From Mycobacterium sp. E2733 (GTDB lineage Bacteria > Actinomycetota > Actinomycetes > Mycobacteriales > Mycobacteriaceae), in contig NZ_LZJZ01000092.1 of assembly GCF_001667585.1 (NCBI RefSeq), positions 1 through 64,000 of the forward strand: 64,000 nt of DNA, read 5' to 3'. Below, piece after piece: positions 8,847 to 17,703 of this stretch (position 1 is its first letter; each line of letters starts with the position of its first letter). The position numbers and the translations under genes are program-made. Below the pieces are notes generated by a model. It worked only from the letters and a program-made list of their open reading frames with translations. It was not told where the DNA came from and did no database searches.

Positions 8847-8892
8847 GTGCCCCGGGCAGGCTACACGCACCACGCCCGAGTACCCAAAACTC

Positions 8893-9354
8893 TCAGTCCC
8901 GCAAAGCTGCCAGCGCATCGGTCCACAGCCGCTGGTTGCGGGATTCGCCGGGTTGTTTCATCTCCGCGAACCGGATCACGCCGGAGCGGTCGATGACGAA
9001 GGTGCCGCGGTTGGGGTAGCCGGCCTCGACGTTGAATACGCCGTAGGCCTGGCTGACCTCGCCGTGCGGCCAGAAATCGGACAGCACCGGGAACGTGAAC
9101 CCGCTCTCCAGCGACCAGATCCGGTGCGTGGGCGGCGGCCCCACCGAGATGGCCAGTGCCGCGCTCTCGTCGTTCTCGAAGTCGGGCAGGTGATCGCGCA
9201 GCTGATCGAGCTCGCCCTGACAGATGCCGGTGAAGGCGAGCGGGAAGAACACCAACAGGACGTTCTTGGCGCCGCGGTAGGCGCTCAGGCTGACACGCTG
9301 CTGGTTCTGGTCGCGCAGTGTGAAGTCCGGGGCGGTGGCGCCAACGGGCAGCAT
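8893..9354 (-). CDS. ahpE: One-cysteine peroxiredoxin AhpE
   Basis: This 153-residue thioredoxin-fold peroxidase matches AhpE (Rv2238c) and reduces peroxides and peroxynitrite, with recycling by mycothiol/mycoredoxin in mycobacteria. The peroxidatic site reads PLAFTGICQGELDQL, with Cys near residue 45 and Thr three positions before it. No resolving cysteine is visible. The start is ATG 9354, overlapping the upstream DUF3052 stop (TGATG), so the two are translationally coupled. A longer frame upstream is a shadow of that gene. Confidence 0.93.
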   Translation of the reverse strand: MLPVGATAPDFTLRDQNQQRVSLSAYRGAKNVLLVFFPLAFTGICQGELDQLRDHLPDFENDESAALAISVGPPPTHRIWSLESGFTFPVLSDFWPHGEVSQAYGVFNVEAGYPNRGTFVIDRSGVIRFAEMKQPGESRNQRLWTDALAALRD

Positions 9355-9776
9355 CAACGCTTCCCGGCCCGGGACTTCGGCTGCACCAGTCGGCTGGCGC
9401 TCCAGTCGCCCAGGTTGACCGAGGAGGTCGGCATCAGGCCGGCGGTGGGGGCGGCCTCGGCGATCTCCGCGGGCAGCACGTGGCCGGGCTTGCCGGTCTT
9501 GGGCGTCAGCACCCAGATCACGCCGTCCTCGGCCAGCGGACCGATTGCGTCCATCAGGGTGTCCACCAGGTCGCCGTCCCCGTCGCGCCACCACAGCAGC
9601 ACGACGTCGACCACCTCGTCGGTGTCCTCGTCGAGCAACTCGGCGCCGCACGCTTCCTCGACGTCAGCGCGGATTTCGTCGTCGGCGTCCTCGTCCCAAC
9701 CCCATTCCTGGACAACTTGGTCTCGTTGGATGCCCAGTTTGCGAGCGTAGCTCGAGGCGTTATCCGCCGCGACCAC
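9354..9776 (-). CDS. DUF3052 family protein
   Basis: This 140-residue acidic protein matches Rv2239c and the actinobacterial DUF3052 family. It starts SSYARKLGIQRDQVVQEWGWDEDADDEI and contains a hydrophobic core EVVDVVLLWWRDGDGDLVD, then a Gly-rich WVLTPKTGKPGHV. The fold is single-domain and cytoplasmic, with no signal or membrane segment. It is coupled to ahpE, suggesting a link to redox stress, but the function is unknown. A Shine-Dalgarno GGAGG lies just before the GTG/ATG start near 9776. Confidence 0.85.
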   Translation of the reverse strand: MVAADNASSYARKLGIQRDQVVQEWGWDEDADDEIRADVEEACGAELLDEDTDEVVDVVLLWWRDGDGDLVDTLMDAIGPLAEDGVIWVLTPKTGKPGHVLPAEIAEAAPTAGLMPTSSVNLGDWSASRLVQPKSRAGKR

Positions 9777-9868
9777 CGTGGAGCCTCCTTAAAACGTCCA
9801 GCGCCGTGCGATGGGCATTATCGTCGCACAGCCGCAACCGCGTCGACACTCGCGCCTCGCCAGGCGCC

Positions 9869-10450
9869 TCAGAAGGAGGCCAGGCAAAGTTTCAGTGCCT
9901 TCGTCTTGGCGTCGTTGAGCCGGTCCACCCGCTGGTTGAACTCCCCCGTCGGCGCGTGGGTGCCGATCGCGTTGGCCACCCCGCGGGCCGCGTCGATATA
10001 CGAGTTGAACGCGTCCTTCAGCTCCTGGGACAGCGCATCGCTGAAGCTGTTGCTCACCGTGTCGGCGCTGTTGTTCAGCGCGTCGATGGCGGGCCCCTCG
10101 GTGGGACCGGTACCGCGGCCGGTGTTGAATGCGCCGACGAAGACGTTCACCTTGTCGATCGCGTCCTTGCTCGAGGTGGCCAGCGTGTCGCACGAGGTGC
10201 GAACCGCCCGGGTGGTCAGCGACTGCTGCCGCTGCGACTCGCGGACCCGCGACGTCGCCGACGACGCGGACACCGACGCGGACACCGACTGCCGATAGGC
10301 CGGCGCCACCCGGGTGTCGGGCGCGGCCGTGCCGTTGGTGACGGTGGTACACCCCACGATCCCCATCAGCGTCGCCGCAATACACCCGAGCGCCAGAGCG
10401 CCTCGCCTGGGAAAGCTCCCGGCAAGGACGGCACGCCATCCGATGAGCAC
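9869..10450 (-). CDS. Putative lipoprotein (Rv2240c-like)
   Basis: This 193-residue exported protein starts at GTG 10450. A basic N-region is followed by a hydrophobic helix and a lipobox ending GIVGC (Cys34), predicting lipidation at the membrane. The mature part is Ser/Thr/Val-rich then helical, ending with two conserved-looking blocks (FNTGRGTGPTEGPAIDALN and LNDAKTKALKLCLASF) with a lone C-terminal cysteine. It occupies the Rv2240c position, divergent from aceE. Function unknown. Confidence 0.75.
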   Translation of the reverse strand: MLIGWRAVLAGSFPRRGALALGCIAATLMGIVGCTTVTNGTAAPDTRVAPAYRQSVSASVSASSATSRVRESQRQQSLTTRAVRTSCDTLATSSKDAIDKVNVFVGAFNTGRGTGPTEGPAIDALNNSADTVSNSFSDALSQELKDAFNSYIDAARGVANAIGTHAPTGEFNQRVDRLNDAKTKALKLCLASF

Positions 10451-10635
10451 AGCTCCTGACGTTACCGGTTGGCTTTGCCGATCGTCCCGCTACGCGCGAG
10501 TTCGTGTCCGCCGGGTGAACCCGCGCCACCTACCCGATGTCGGCTGGCCCCGCGAATCGCCGGTGCGGCACGATAGAGGGAGACGGTGCACAGCACCCCG
10601 AGGGCACAAGCCCCGCCAACCACAGGAGCAGTGCG
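10451..10635. promoter_or_regulatory. Divergent upstream region of the lipoprotein gene and aceE
   Basis: These 185 bases separate the divergently transcribed lipoprotein gene (start 10450) and aceE (start 10636). They must hold both promoters. AGGAG at 10624-10628 is the ribosome-binding site for the TTG start of aceE. I see no clear palindrome. Confidence 0.55.
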
Positions 10636-13425
10636 TTGACAACCGAGTTCGCGCGCCACGATCTGGCCAAAACCCCTAGCAGCGCAGGCGAACCCGACCG
10701 CGTTCGGGTGATCCGCGAAGGCGTCGCGTCATACCTGCCCGACATCGACCCCGAAGAGACCTCGGAGTGGCTGGAGTCGTTCGACGAACTCCTGGAGCGC
10801 TCCGGCCCGGCGCGGGCGCGGTACCTGATGCTGCGGCTGCTGGAGCGGGCCGGCGAGCAGCGCGTCGCCATCCCGTCGCTGACGTCAACCGATTACGTCA
10901 ACACCATCCCGACCGAGCTGGAGCCGTGGTTCCCCGGCGACGAGGACGTCGAACGCCGGTACCGGGCGTGGATCCGGTGGAACGCCGCCATCATGGTGCA
11001 CCGCGCCCAGCGCCCGGGAGTCGGCGTGGGCGGCCACATTTCGACCTACGCGTCGTCGGCCGCGCTGTACGAGGTCGGCTTCAACCACTTCTTCCGGGGC
11101 AAGTCGCATCCCGGCGGCGGCGACCAGATTTTCATCCAGGGCCACGCGTCCCCGGGGATTTATGCGCGCGCCTTCCTCGAAGGCCGGCTCAGCGAGGACC
11201 GGCTCGACGGCTTCCGCCAGGAACACAGTCATGCCGGCGGCGGACTGCCGTCCTACCCGCACCCGCGACTGATGCCCGACTTCTGGGAGTTCCCCACCGT
11301 GTCCATGGGCCTGGGCCCGCTCAACGCCATCTACCAGGCCCGGTTCAACCACTACCTGCACGACCGGGGCATCAAGGACACCTCCGACCAGCACGTGTGG
11401 TGCTTCTTGGGCGACGGCGAGATGGACGAGCCGGAGAGCCGCGGGATGGCGCACGTCGGGGCGCTCGAGGGCCTCGACAACCTGACCTTCGTGATCAACT
11501 GCAACCTGCAGCGGCTCGACGGCCCGGTGCGCGGCAACGGCAAGATCATCCAGGAGCTGGAGTCGTTCTTCCGTGGGGCGGGCTGGAACGTCATCAAGGT
11601 GGTCTGGGGCCGCGAGTGGGACGCCCTGCTGCACGCCGACCGCGACGGCGCGCTGGTGAACCTGATGAACACCACCCCGGACGGCGACTATCAGACGTAC
11701 AAGGCCAACGACGGCGCCTACGTGCGCGACCACTTCTTCGGCCGCGACCCGCGCACCAAGGCGCTCGTGGAGAACATGACCGATTCGGAGATCTGGAATC
11801 TCAAGCGTGGCGGCCACGACTACCGCAAGGTGTATGCGGCCTACCGCGCCGCCGTCGACCACAAGGGCCAACCGACGGTCATCCTGGCCAAGACCATCAA
11901 GGGCTATTCGCTGGGCGCGCACTTCCAGGGCCGTAACGCCACCCACCAGATGAAAAAGCTTGCGCTGGAAGACCTTAAGTGGTTCCGGGACTCCATGCGG
12001 ATTCCGATCAGCGACACGCAGCTCGACGAGAACCCCTACCTGCCGCCCTACTACCACCCCGGTCCGGACGCCCCGGAGATCCGGTACATGCTGGACCGGC
12101 GCCGCACCCTGGGCGGCTTTCTGCCCGAGCGCCGCACCAAGGCCAAGGCGCTCAAGCTGCCCGGCCGCGACATCTACTCCGCACTGAAGAAGGGATCGGG
12201 CACCCAGGAGGTCGCCACCACCATGGCGACGGTGCGGACCTTCAAGGAAGTGTTGCGGGACAAGGAGGTTGGCCCGCGAATCGTGCCGATCATCCCCGAC
12301 GAGGCGCGCACGTTCGGCATGGACTCGTGGTTCCCGTCGCTGAAGATCTACAACCGCCTGGGCCAGCTGTACACCGCCGTCGACGCCGAGCTGATGCTGG
12401 CCTACAAGGAAAGCGAAATCGGGCAGATCCTGCACGAGGGCATCAGCGAGGCGGGCTCGGTGGGCTCGTTCATCGCGGCCGGCACGTCGTACGCGACGCA
12501 CAACGAGCCGATGATCCCGATCTACATCTTCTATTCGATGTTCGGCTTCCAGCGCACCGGTGACGGGCTGTGGGCCGCGGCCGACCAGATGGCCCGCGGC
12601 TTCCTGCTCGGCGCCACCGCCGGGCGCACCACGCTGACCGGCGAGGGTCTGCAGCACGCCGACGGCCACTCGCTGCTGCTGGCCAGCACCAACCCCGCGG
12701 TGGTGGCCTACGACCCGGCGTTCGCCTACGAGATCGCCTACATAGTGGAGAGCGGGCTGGCGCGGATGTTCGGGGAGAACCCCGAGAACGTGTACTTCTA
12801 CATCACCGTCTACAACGAGCCGTACGTGCAGCCGCCGGAGCCGGAGAACTTCGATCCCGAGGGCGTGCTGCGGGGCATCTACCGCTACCGCGCCGCCACC
12901 GAACAGCGCGCGAACATCGCCCAGATCCTGGCCTCCGGGGTGGCGATGCCGTCGGCGCTGCAGGCGGCCGAGATGCTGGCCGCCGAGTGGGATGTCGCCG
13001 CCGACGTCTGGTCGGTGACCAGCTGGGGCGAACTGAACCGCGACGGCCTGGCCGTCGAAAGGGCCAAGCTGCGCCACCCCGACCGGCCGGCCGGGACCGC
13101 CTACGTGACCCAGGCCCTGTCGGGCGCCGGCGGCCCGGTGATCGCAGTGTCCGACTGGATGCGCGCCGTCCCCGAGCAGATCCGGCCGTGGGTGCCCGGC
13201 ACCTTCGTCACCCTGGGCACCGACGGCTTCGGCTTCTCGGACACCCGGCCCGCCGCGCGGCGCTACTTCAACACCGACGCCGAGTCGCAGGTGGTCGCCG
13301 TGCTCGAGGCGTTGGCGCGCGACGGCGAGATCGACCCGTCGGTGCCGGTCGCGGCCGCCCGCCAGTATCGGATCGACGACGTCCAGGCCGCGCCCGAGCA
13401 GACGTCCGACCCCGGGGTGGCCTAA
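10636..13425 (+). CDS. aceE: Pyruvate dehydrogenase E1 component (homodimeric)
   Basis: This 929-residue thiamine-diphosphate enzyme decarboxylates pyruvate and transfers the acetyl group to the E2 lipoyl domain, supplying acetyl-CoA. It aligns end to end with Rv2241. The ThDP motif is visible as FLGDGEMDEPES followed by FVINCNLQRLDGPV. The C-terminal half carries the pyrimidine-domain segment GISEAGSVGSFIAAG. The start is TTG 10636 (MTTEFARHD), chosen because it has AGGAG seven bases upstream and matches the homologue; the in-frame extension upstream is not conserved. It sits immediately before mabR and the FAS-II operon. Confidence 0.95.
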   Translation: MTTEFARHDLAKTPSSAGEPDRVRVIREGVASYLPDIDPEETSEWLESFDELLERSGPARARYLMLRLLERAGEQRVAIPSLTSTDYVNTIPTELEPWFPGDEDVERRYRAWIRWNAAIMVHRAQRPGVGVGGHISTYASSAALYEVGFNHFFRGKSHPGGGDQIFIQGHASPGIYARAFLEGRLSEDRLDGFRQEHSHAGGGLPSYPHPRLMPDFWEFPTVSMGLGPLNAIYQARFNHYLHDRGIKDTSDQHVWCFLGDGEMDEPESRGMAHVGALEGLDNLTFVINCNLQRLDGPVRGNGKIIQELESFFRGAGWNVIKVVWGREWDALLHADRDGALVNLMNTTPDGDYQTYKANDGAYVRDHFFGRDPRTKALVENMTDSEIWNLKRGGHDYRKVYAAYRAAVDHKGQPTVILAKTIKGYSLGAHFQGRNATHQMKKLALEDLKWFRDSMRIPISDTQLDENPYLPPYYHPGPDAPEIRYMLDRRRTLGGFLPERRTKAKALKLPGRDIYSALKKGSGTQEVATTMATVRTFKEVLRDKEVGPRIVPIIPDEARTFGMDSWFPSLKIYNRLGQLYTAVDAELMLAYKESEIGQILHEGISEAGSVGSFIAAGTSYATHNEPMIPIYIFYSMFGFQRTGDGLWAAADQMARGFLLGATAGRTTLTGEGLQHADGHSLLLASTNPAVVAYDPAFAYEIAYIVESGLARMFGENPENVYFYITVYNEPYVQPPEPENFDPEGVLRGIYRYRAATEQRANIAQILASGVAMPSALQAAEMLAAEWDVAADVWSVTSWGELNRDGLAVERAKLRHPDRPAGTAYVTQALSGAGGPVIAVSDWMRAVPEQIRPWVPGTFVTLGTDGFGFSDTRPAARRYFNTDAESQVVAVLEALARDGEIDPSVPVAAARQYRIDDVQAAPEQTSDPGVA

Positions 13426-13447
13426 GGCCTAGCGGCCCCCGCCTCGA

Positions 13448-13496
13448 CGAGCGTGAAGCTCGGTTCACGCCGAACGTGAAGCTACCTTCACGCTCG
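13448..13496. terminator. Nested inverted repeat between aceE and mabR
   Basis: CGAGCGTGAAG (13448-13458) pairs perfectly with CTTCACGCTCG (13486-13496). A smaller hairpin CGTGAA/TTCACG sits inside at 13452-13469, and CGTGAAGCT occurs twice. The RNA could switch between two folds. No T-run follows, so it is a possible non-canonical terminator or regulatory palindrome for mabR. Confidence 0.5.
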
Positions 13497-13576
13497 GCAG
13501 GCCCGGCGCCCACCCAGAGCGCAAAATCGGCTCCCTCTTTGGCGGATACGTCCAAAACGTGGCGTAGCTTTTAGGG

Positions 13577-14902
13577 GTGAATGACAACCCGTTCGCCGGC
13601 CCGTTCGCCAAACAGCCCCGGTCGCCGCTCGAGCTGCTGGACACCGTGCCGGATTCCGTCCTGCGCCGGTTGAAGCAACACTCCGGCCGGCTGGCCACCG
13701 AGGCGGTCTCGGCCATGCAGGACCGGTTGCCGTTCTTCGCCGACCTGGAGGCCTCCCAGCGCGCCAGCGTGGCGCTGGTGGTGCAGACGGCCATCAACAA
13801 CTTCGTCGAGTGGATGCAGGACCCGCACAGCAACGTCAGCTACACCGCGCAGGCCTTTGAGCTGGTGCCCCAGGACCTGGCCCGACGGATCGCGTTGCGG
13901 CACAGCGTGGACATGGTGCGCGTAACCATGGAGTTCTTCGAAGAGGTGCTGCCGCTGGTGGCCCGCTCCGAGGAGCAGTTGACCGCCCTGACCGTGGGCG
14001 TCCTGAAGTACAGCCGCGACCTGGCGTTCACCTCCGCGTCGGCCTATGCGAACGCGGCCGAGGCGCGCGGCACCTGGGACAGCCGGATGGAGGCCAGCGT
14101 CGTCGACGCGGTGGTCCGCGGCGACACCGGTCCCGAGCTCCTGTCGCGGGCCGCGGCGCTGAACTGGGACACCACCGCCCCCGCGACGGTCGTCGTCGGC
14201 GTCCCCGCGCCGGGCCCCGGCGGGTCGACCGGACCGGGCGACGACCAGCGGGCCAGTCAGCACGTCCGCGACATCGCCGCCCGCCACGGCCGCGCCGCCC
14301 TCACCGACGTGCACGGCACCTGGCTGGTCGCCGTCGTGTCGGGCCAACTGTCGCCCACCGACAAATTCCTCGGCGACCTGCTGGACGCGTTCTCCGACGA
14401 CCCGGTGGTCATCGGGCCCACGGCACCCATGCTGACCGCTGCCTATCACAGCGCCAGCGAGGCGATTTCCGGGATGAACGCCGTCGGCGGCTGGCGGGGC
14501 GCGCCACGGCCCGTGCTGGCGCGCGAACTCCTGCCCGAGCGCGCGCTGATGGGGGACGCCTCGGCGATCGTCGCGTTGCACACCGACGTCATGGGGCCGT
14601 TGGCCGCGGCGGGCCCTACGCTCATCGAGACTCTTGACGCTTACTTAGATTGTGGCGGCGCGATTGAAGCTTGTGCCAGAAAGTTGTTCGTTCATCCAAA
14701 CACGGTGCGCTATCGACTCAAGCGGGTCACCGACTTCACCGGACGCGATCCCACCCAGCCCCGCGACGCATATGTGCTGCGAGTCGCGGCCACCGTCGGC
14801 CAGCTCAACTACCCCACAGCTCCCGCTAGCGTCGGCACCAACGCGATGATTCCGGTTCCGCTGCCGGTCAGGGCGGCTATCGGGGGTCAGTCCGAGCCGT
14901 AG
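13577..14902 (+). CDS. mabR: PucR-family transcriptional regulator MabR of FAS-II
   Basis: This 441-residue protein matches Rv2242 (MabR), which binds upstream of fabD and controls the FAS-II operon. The N-terminal two thirds form the sensor region, and the C-terminal PucR helix-turn-helix is visible at about 355-405 (TLDAYLDCGGAIEACARKLFVHPNTVRYRLKRV). The start is GTG 13577 (MNDNPF). The protein runs about 27 residues past the usual end after GQLNYPT, with a Pro/Val-rich tail. It lies directly upstream of and in line with its target operon. Confidence 0.92.
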   Translation: MNDNPFAGPFAKQPRSPLELLDTVPDSVLRRLKQHSGRLATEAVSAMQDRLPFFADLEASQRASVALVVQTAINNFVEWMQDPHSNVSYTAQAFELVPQDLARRIALRHSVDMVRVTMEFFEEVLPLVARSEEQLTALTVGVLKYSRDLAFTSASAYANAAEARGTWDSRMEASVVDAVVRGDTGPELLSRAAALNWDTTAPATVVVGVPAPGPGGSTGPGDDQRASQHVRDIAARHGRAALTDVHGTWLVAVVSGQLSPTDKFLGDLLDAFSDDPVVIGPTAPMLTAAYHSASEAISGMNAVGGWRGAPRPVLARELLPERALMGDASAIVALHTDVMGPLAAAGPTLIETLDAYLDCGGAIEACARKLFVHPNTVRYRLKRVTDFTGRDPTQPRDAYVLRVAATVGQLNYPTAPASVGTNAMIPVPLPVRAAIGGQSEP

Positions 14903-14955
14903 TGACCCAGGCCACAGGTCGCGGCACGGTATCGAACACGTAGCTTACGGAGCTA

Positions 14956-14976
14956 TTTTGTGGAGACTACACAAAA
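14956..14976. promoter_or_regulatory. MabR operator upstream of fabD
   Basis: The perfect palindrome TTTTGT-N9-ACAAAA is at 14956-14961 and 14971-14976, 66 bases before the fabD start. This matches the MabR-binding inverted repeat described for the FAS-II promoter in mycobacteria. It lies in an AT-rich patch (14941-15000) that should contain the operon promoter. Confidence 0.85.
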
Positions 14977-15042
14977 ACCTAAGACGAGGTTCATAATCTG
15001 TTACACCCACCAAAACCGTTTCCACAGTGTTCTCTTAAACAC

Positions 15043-15951
15043 GTGATTGCATTGCTTGCGCCCGGACAGGGTTCGCAGACCGAGGGGATGCTCTCGCCGT
15101 GGCTCGACCTGCCGGGTGCCGCGGACCAGCTCGACCTGTGGTCGAAGGCCAGCGGCCTCGACCTCGTCCGGCTGGGCACCACCGCGTCCACCGAAGAGAT
15201 CACCGACACGGCGGTGACCCAGCCCCTGGTCGTCGCCGCCACCCTGCTGGCCCACCAGGAGCTCGCCAAGCGCGGCCTGCTCAGCCAAGCGGAACTTATC
15301 GTGGCGGGCCACTCCGTCGGGGAGATCGCGGCCTACGCGATCGCCGGCGTGATGGCGGCCGATGACGCCGTCGCACTGGCCGCCACCCGCGGCGCGGAAA
15401 TGGCCAAGGCCTGCGCCATCGAGCCGACCGGCATGTCCGCGGTGCTCGGCGGTGACGAGGCCGAGGTGCTGGCCCGTCTCGAGCAGCTCGACCTGTTCCC
15501 CGCCAACCGCAACGCCGCCGGCCAGATCGTCGCCGCCGGCCCGCTGACGGCGCTGGAGAAGTTGGCCGAGGACCCGCCGGCCAAGGCCCGGGTCCGCGCC
15601 CTCGGGGTGGCCGGAGCGTTCCACACCAAGTACATGGCTCCGGCCCTCGACCGCTACGCCGCCGCGGCGGCCGCCGTCGCGACCGCCGAGCCCACCGCCA
15701 CGCTGCTGTCCAACCGCGACGGCCAGCCCGTCGCCTCGGCGGCGGCGGCGATGGACGCCCTGGTCGCCCAGCTCACCCAGCCGGTGCGCTGGGACCTGTG
15801 CACGGCGACCATGCGTGACCGGGAAATCACGGCGGCGGTGGAGTTCCCCCCTGCGGGCACTCTCACCGGCATCGCCAAACGCGAACTTCGGGGGGTTACG
15901 ACCCGCGCCGTCAAGGCACCCGCAGACCTGGACGCACTGGCCGAACTCTAA
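15043..15951 (+). CDS. fabD: Malonyl-CoA:ACP transacylase
   Basis: This 302-residue enzyme moves malonyl from CoA to AcpM to start FAS-II elongation of meromycolic acids. It carries the nucleophile elbow GHSVGE, an N-terminal LLAPGQGSQ motif and the catalytic His in GAFHTKYMAPAL. It aligns with Rv2243 across its whole length. The start is GTG 15043. It is the first gene of the fabD-acpM-kasA-kasB-accD6 operon, downstream of the MabR site. Confidence 0.95.
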   Translation: MIALLAPGQGSQTEGMLSPWLDLPGAADQLDLWSKASGLDLVRLGTTASTEEITDTAVTQPLVVAATLLAHQELAKRGLLSQAELIVAGHSVGEIAAYAIAGVMAADDAVALAATRGAEMAKACAIEPTGMSAVLGGDEAEVLARLEQLDLFPANRNAAGQIVAAGPLTALEKLAEDPPAKARVRALGVAGAFHTKYMAPALDRYAAAAAAVATAEPTATLLSNRDGQPVASAAAAMDALVAQLTQPVRWDLCTATMRDREITAAVEFPPAGTLTGIAKRELRGVTTRAVKAPADLDALAEL

Positions 15952-16033
15952 AAGCCGCATCCAGTACAACCACATACCGCTCTATAAGAACAATCTGTTC
16001 GATCAACACAACACATTACGAAGGGAAGACGCT

Positions 16034-16378
16034 GTGGCCGTCAGCCAGGAAGAAATCATTGCCGGTATCGCGGAGATCATCGAAGAGGTCACCGGTATCG
16101 AGCCGTCCGAGGTCACCCCGGAGAAGTCGTTCGTCGACGACCTGGACATCGACTCGCTGTCGATGGTTGAGATCGCGGTGCAGACCGAGGACAAGTACGG
16201 CGTGAAGATCCCGGACGAGGACCTCGCCGGTCTGCGCACCGTCGGTGACGTCGTCTCCTACATCCAGAAGCTCGAGGAAGAGAACCCCGAGGCTGCCGAG
16301 GCCCTGCGCGCCAAGCTGGAGACGGAGAACCCCGACGCCGTCGCCAACGTCAAGGCGAGGATGGAAGCGGACAAGTGA
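16034..16378 (+). CDS. acpM: Meromycolate extension acyl carrier protein
   Basis: This 114-residue ACP holds the phosphopantetheine attachment site DIDSLSM at Ser41. The long acidic C-terminal extension after residue 85 (EENPEAAEALRAKLETEN) is specific to mycobacterial AcpM. It carries growing acyl chains between FAS-II enzymes. The start is GTG 16034 with GAAGGGA upstream. An in-frame extension into the intergenic region is not protein-like. The stop overlaps the kasA start. Confidence 0.96.
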   Translation: MAVSQEEIIAGIAEIIEEVTGIEPSEVTPEKSFVDDLDIDSLSMVEIAVQTEDKYGVKIPDEDLAGLRTVGDVVSYIQKLEEENPEAAEALRAKLETENPDAVANVKARMEADK

Positions 16379-17625
16379 GCAAGCCTTCCACTGCTAATGG
16401 CGGTTACCCCAGCGTTGTGGTAACAGCCGTCACGGCGACGACGTCGATCGCGCCGGACATCGAGAGCACGTGGAAGGGTTTGTTGGCCGGCGAAAGCGGC
16501 ATCCACGTACTCGAGGACGAGTTCGTCAGCAAGTGGGACCTGCCCGTCAAGATCGGTGGGCACCTCAAGGAGCCCATCGACGAGCACATGAGCAGGCTCG
16601 ACCTGCGGCGTATGTCGTACGTGCAACGGTTGGCCAAGCTGCTCAGCACTCAGCTGTGGGAGTCCGCCGGCAGCCCGGAGGTCGACCCCGACCGGTTCTC
16701 GGTCGTGGTCGGCACCGGGCTCGGTGGCGCCGAGCGGATCGTCGAGAGCTACGACCTGATGAACGAGGGCGGGCCCCGCAAGGTGTCGCCGCTCGCCGTT
16801 CAGATGATCATGCCCAACGGTGCCGCGGCCGTGGTCGGCCTGCAGCTGGGCGCTCGCGCCGGAGTGATCACCCCGGTGTCGGCATGCTCGTCGGGTTCGG
16901 AGGCGATCGCGCACGCGTGGCGCCAGATCGCAATGGGCGACGCCGACTTCGCCGTCTGCGGCGGTGTCGAGGGTCCCATCGAGGCGCTGCCCATCGCGGC
17001 GTTCTCCATGATGCGGGCCATGTCCACTCGCAACGATGAGCCCGAACGTGCCTCGCGGCCGTTCGACAAGGACCGCGACGGCTTCGTGTTCGGCGAGGCC
17101 GGGGCCCTGATGGTCATCGAAACCGAGGAGCACGCCAAGGCCCGGGGCGCCAAGCCGCTGGCCCGGTTGATGGGTGCGGGCATCACCTCGGACGCGTTCC
17201 ACATGGTCGCGCCCGCGGCGGACGGCGTGCGCGCCGGCCGGGCAATGCAGCGCTCGCTCGAGTTGGCGGGCTTGTCCCCCAAGGACATCGACCACGTCAA
17301 CGCTCACGGGACGGCGACGCCGATCGGCGACACTGCCGAGGCCAACGCCATCCGGGTCGCCGGCTGCGAACAAGCAGCGGTGTACGCGCCGAAGTCGGCG
17401 CTGGGCCACTCAATCGGCGCGGTCGGCGCGCTGGAATCTGTACTCACGGTATTGAGCCTTCGGGACGGCGTGATACCGCCAACACTCAACTACGAAACCC
17501 CAGATCCCGAGATCGACCTTGATGTGGTCGCGGGCGAACCTCGCTACGGCGATTTCCGTTACGCGATCAACAACTCGTTCGGATTCGGTGGCCACAACGT
17601 GGCGCTCGCCTTCGGGCGGTACTGA
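16375..17625 (+). CDS. kasA: Beta-ketoacyl-ACP synthase KasA
   Basis: This 416-residue KAS I/II-type condensing enzyme elongates meromycolate chains and is essential in mycobacteria. The Cys-His-His triad is visible in TPVSACSSGSE, NAHGTATPIGD and KSALGHSIGAVG, with the C-terminal NNSFGFGGHN loop. It starts at GTG 16375, overlapping the acpM stop (GTGA), so the two are translationally coupled. It is the target of thiolactomycin in related species. Confidence 0.96.
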   Translation: MSKPSTANGGYPSVVVTAVTATTSIAPDIESTWKGLLAGESGIHVLEDEFVSKWDLPVKIGGHLKEPIDEHMSRLDLRRMSYVQRLAKLLSTQLWESAGSPEVDPDRFSVVVGTGLGGAERIVESYDLMNEGGPRKVSPLAVQMIMPNGAAAVVGLQLGARAGVITPVSACSSGSEAIAHAWRQIAMGDADFAVCGGVEGPIEALPIAAFSMMRAMSTRNDEPERASRPFDKDRDGFVFGEAGALMVIETEEHAKARGAKPLARLMGAGITSDAFHMVAPAADGVRAGRAMQRSLELAGLSPKDIDHVNAHGTATPIGDTAEANAIRVAGCEQAAVYAPKSALGHSIGAVGALESVLTVLSLRDGVIPPTLNYETPDPEIDLDVVAGEPRYGDFRYAINNSFGFGGHNVALAFGRY

Positions 17626-17703
17626 GCACGACGTCCGGCGACGATGCGGGCCGTAATCGACCCGAGGAGCCGGACAAGTACGAAAGGAACGTTCGCAAGA
17701 CCC

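Noticed and set aside
10885..13077. 730-codon minus-strand open frame
   Set aside because: Antisense to aceE, whose motifs are unambiguous.
17644..17703. Upstream ATG start for KasB
   Set aside because: Possible, but the extension is not needed for KasA-like length, and the conserved stretch coincides with the ribosome-binding region. Kept as an alternative.
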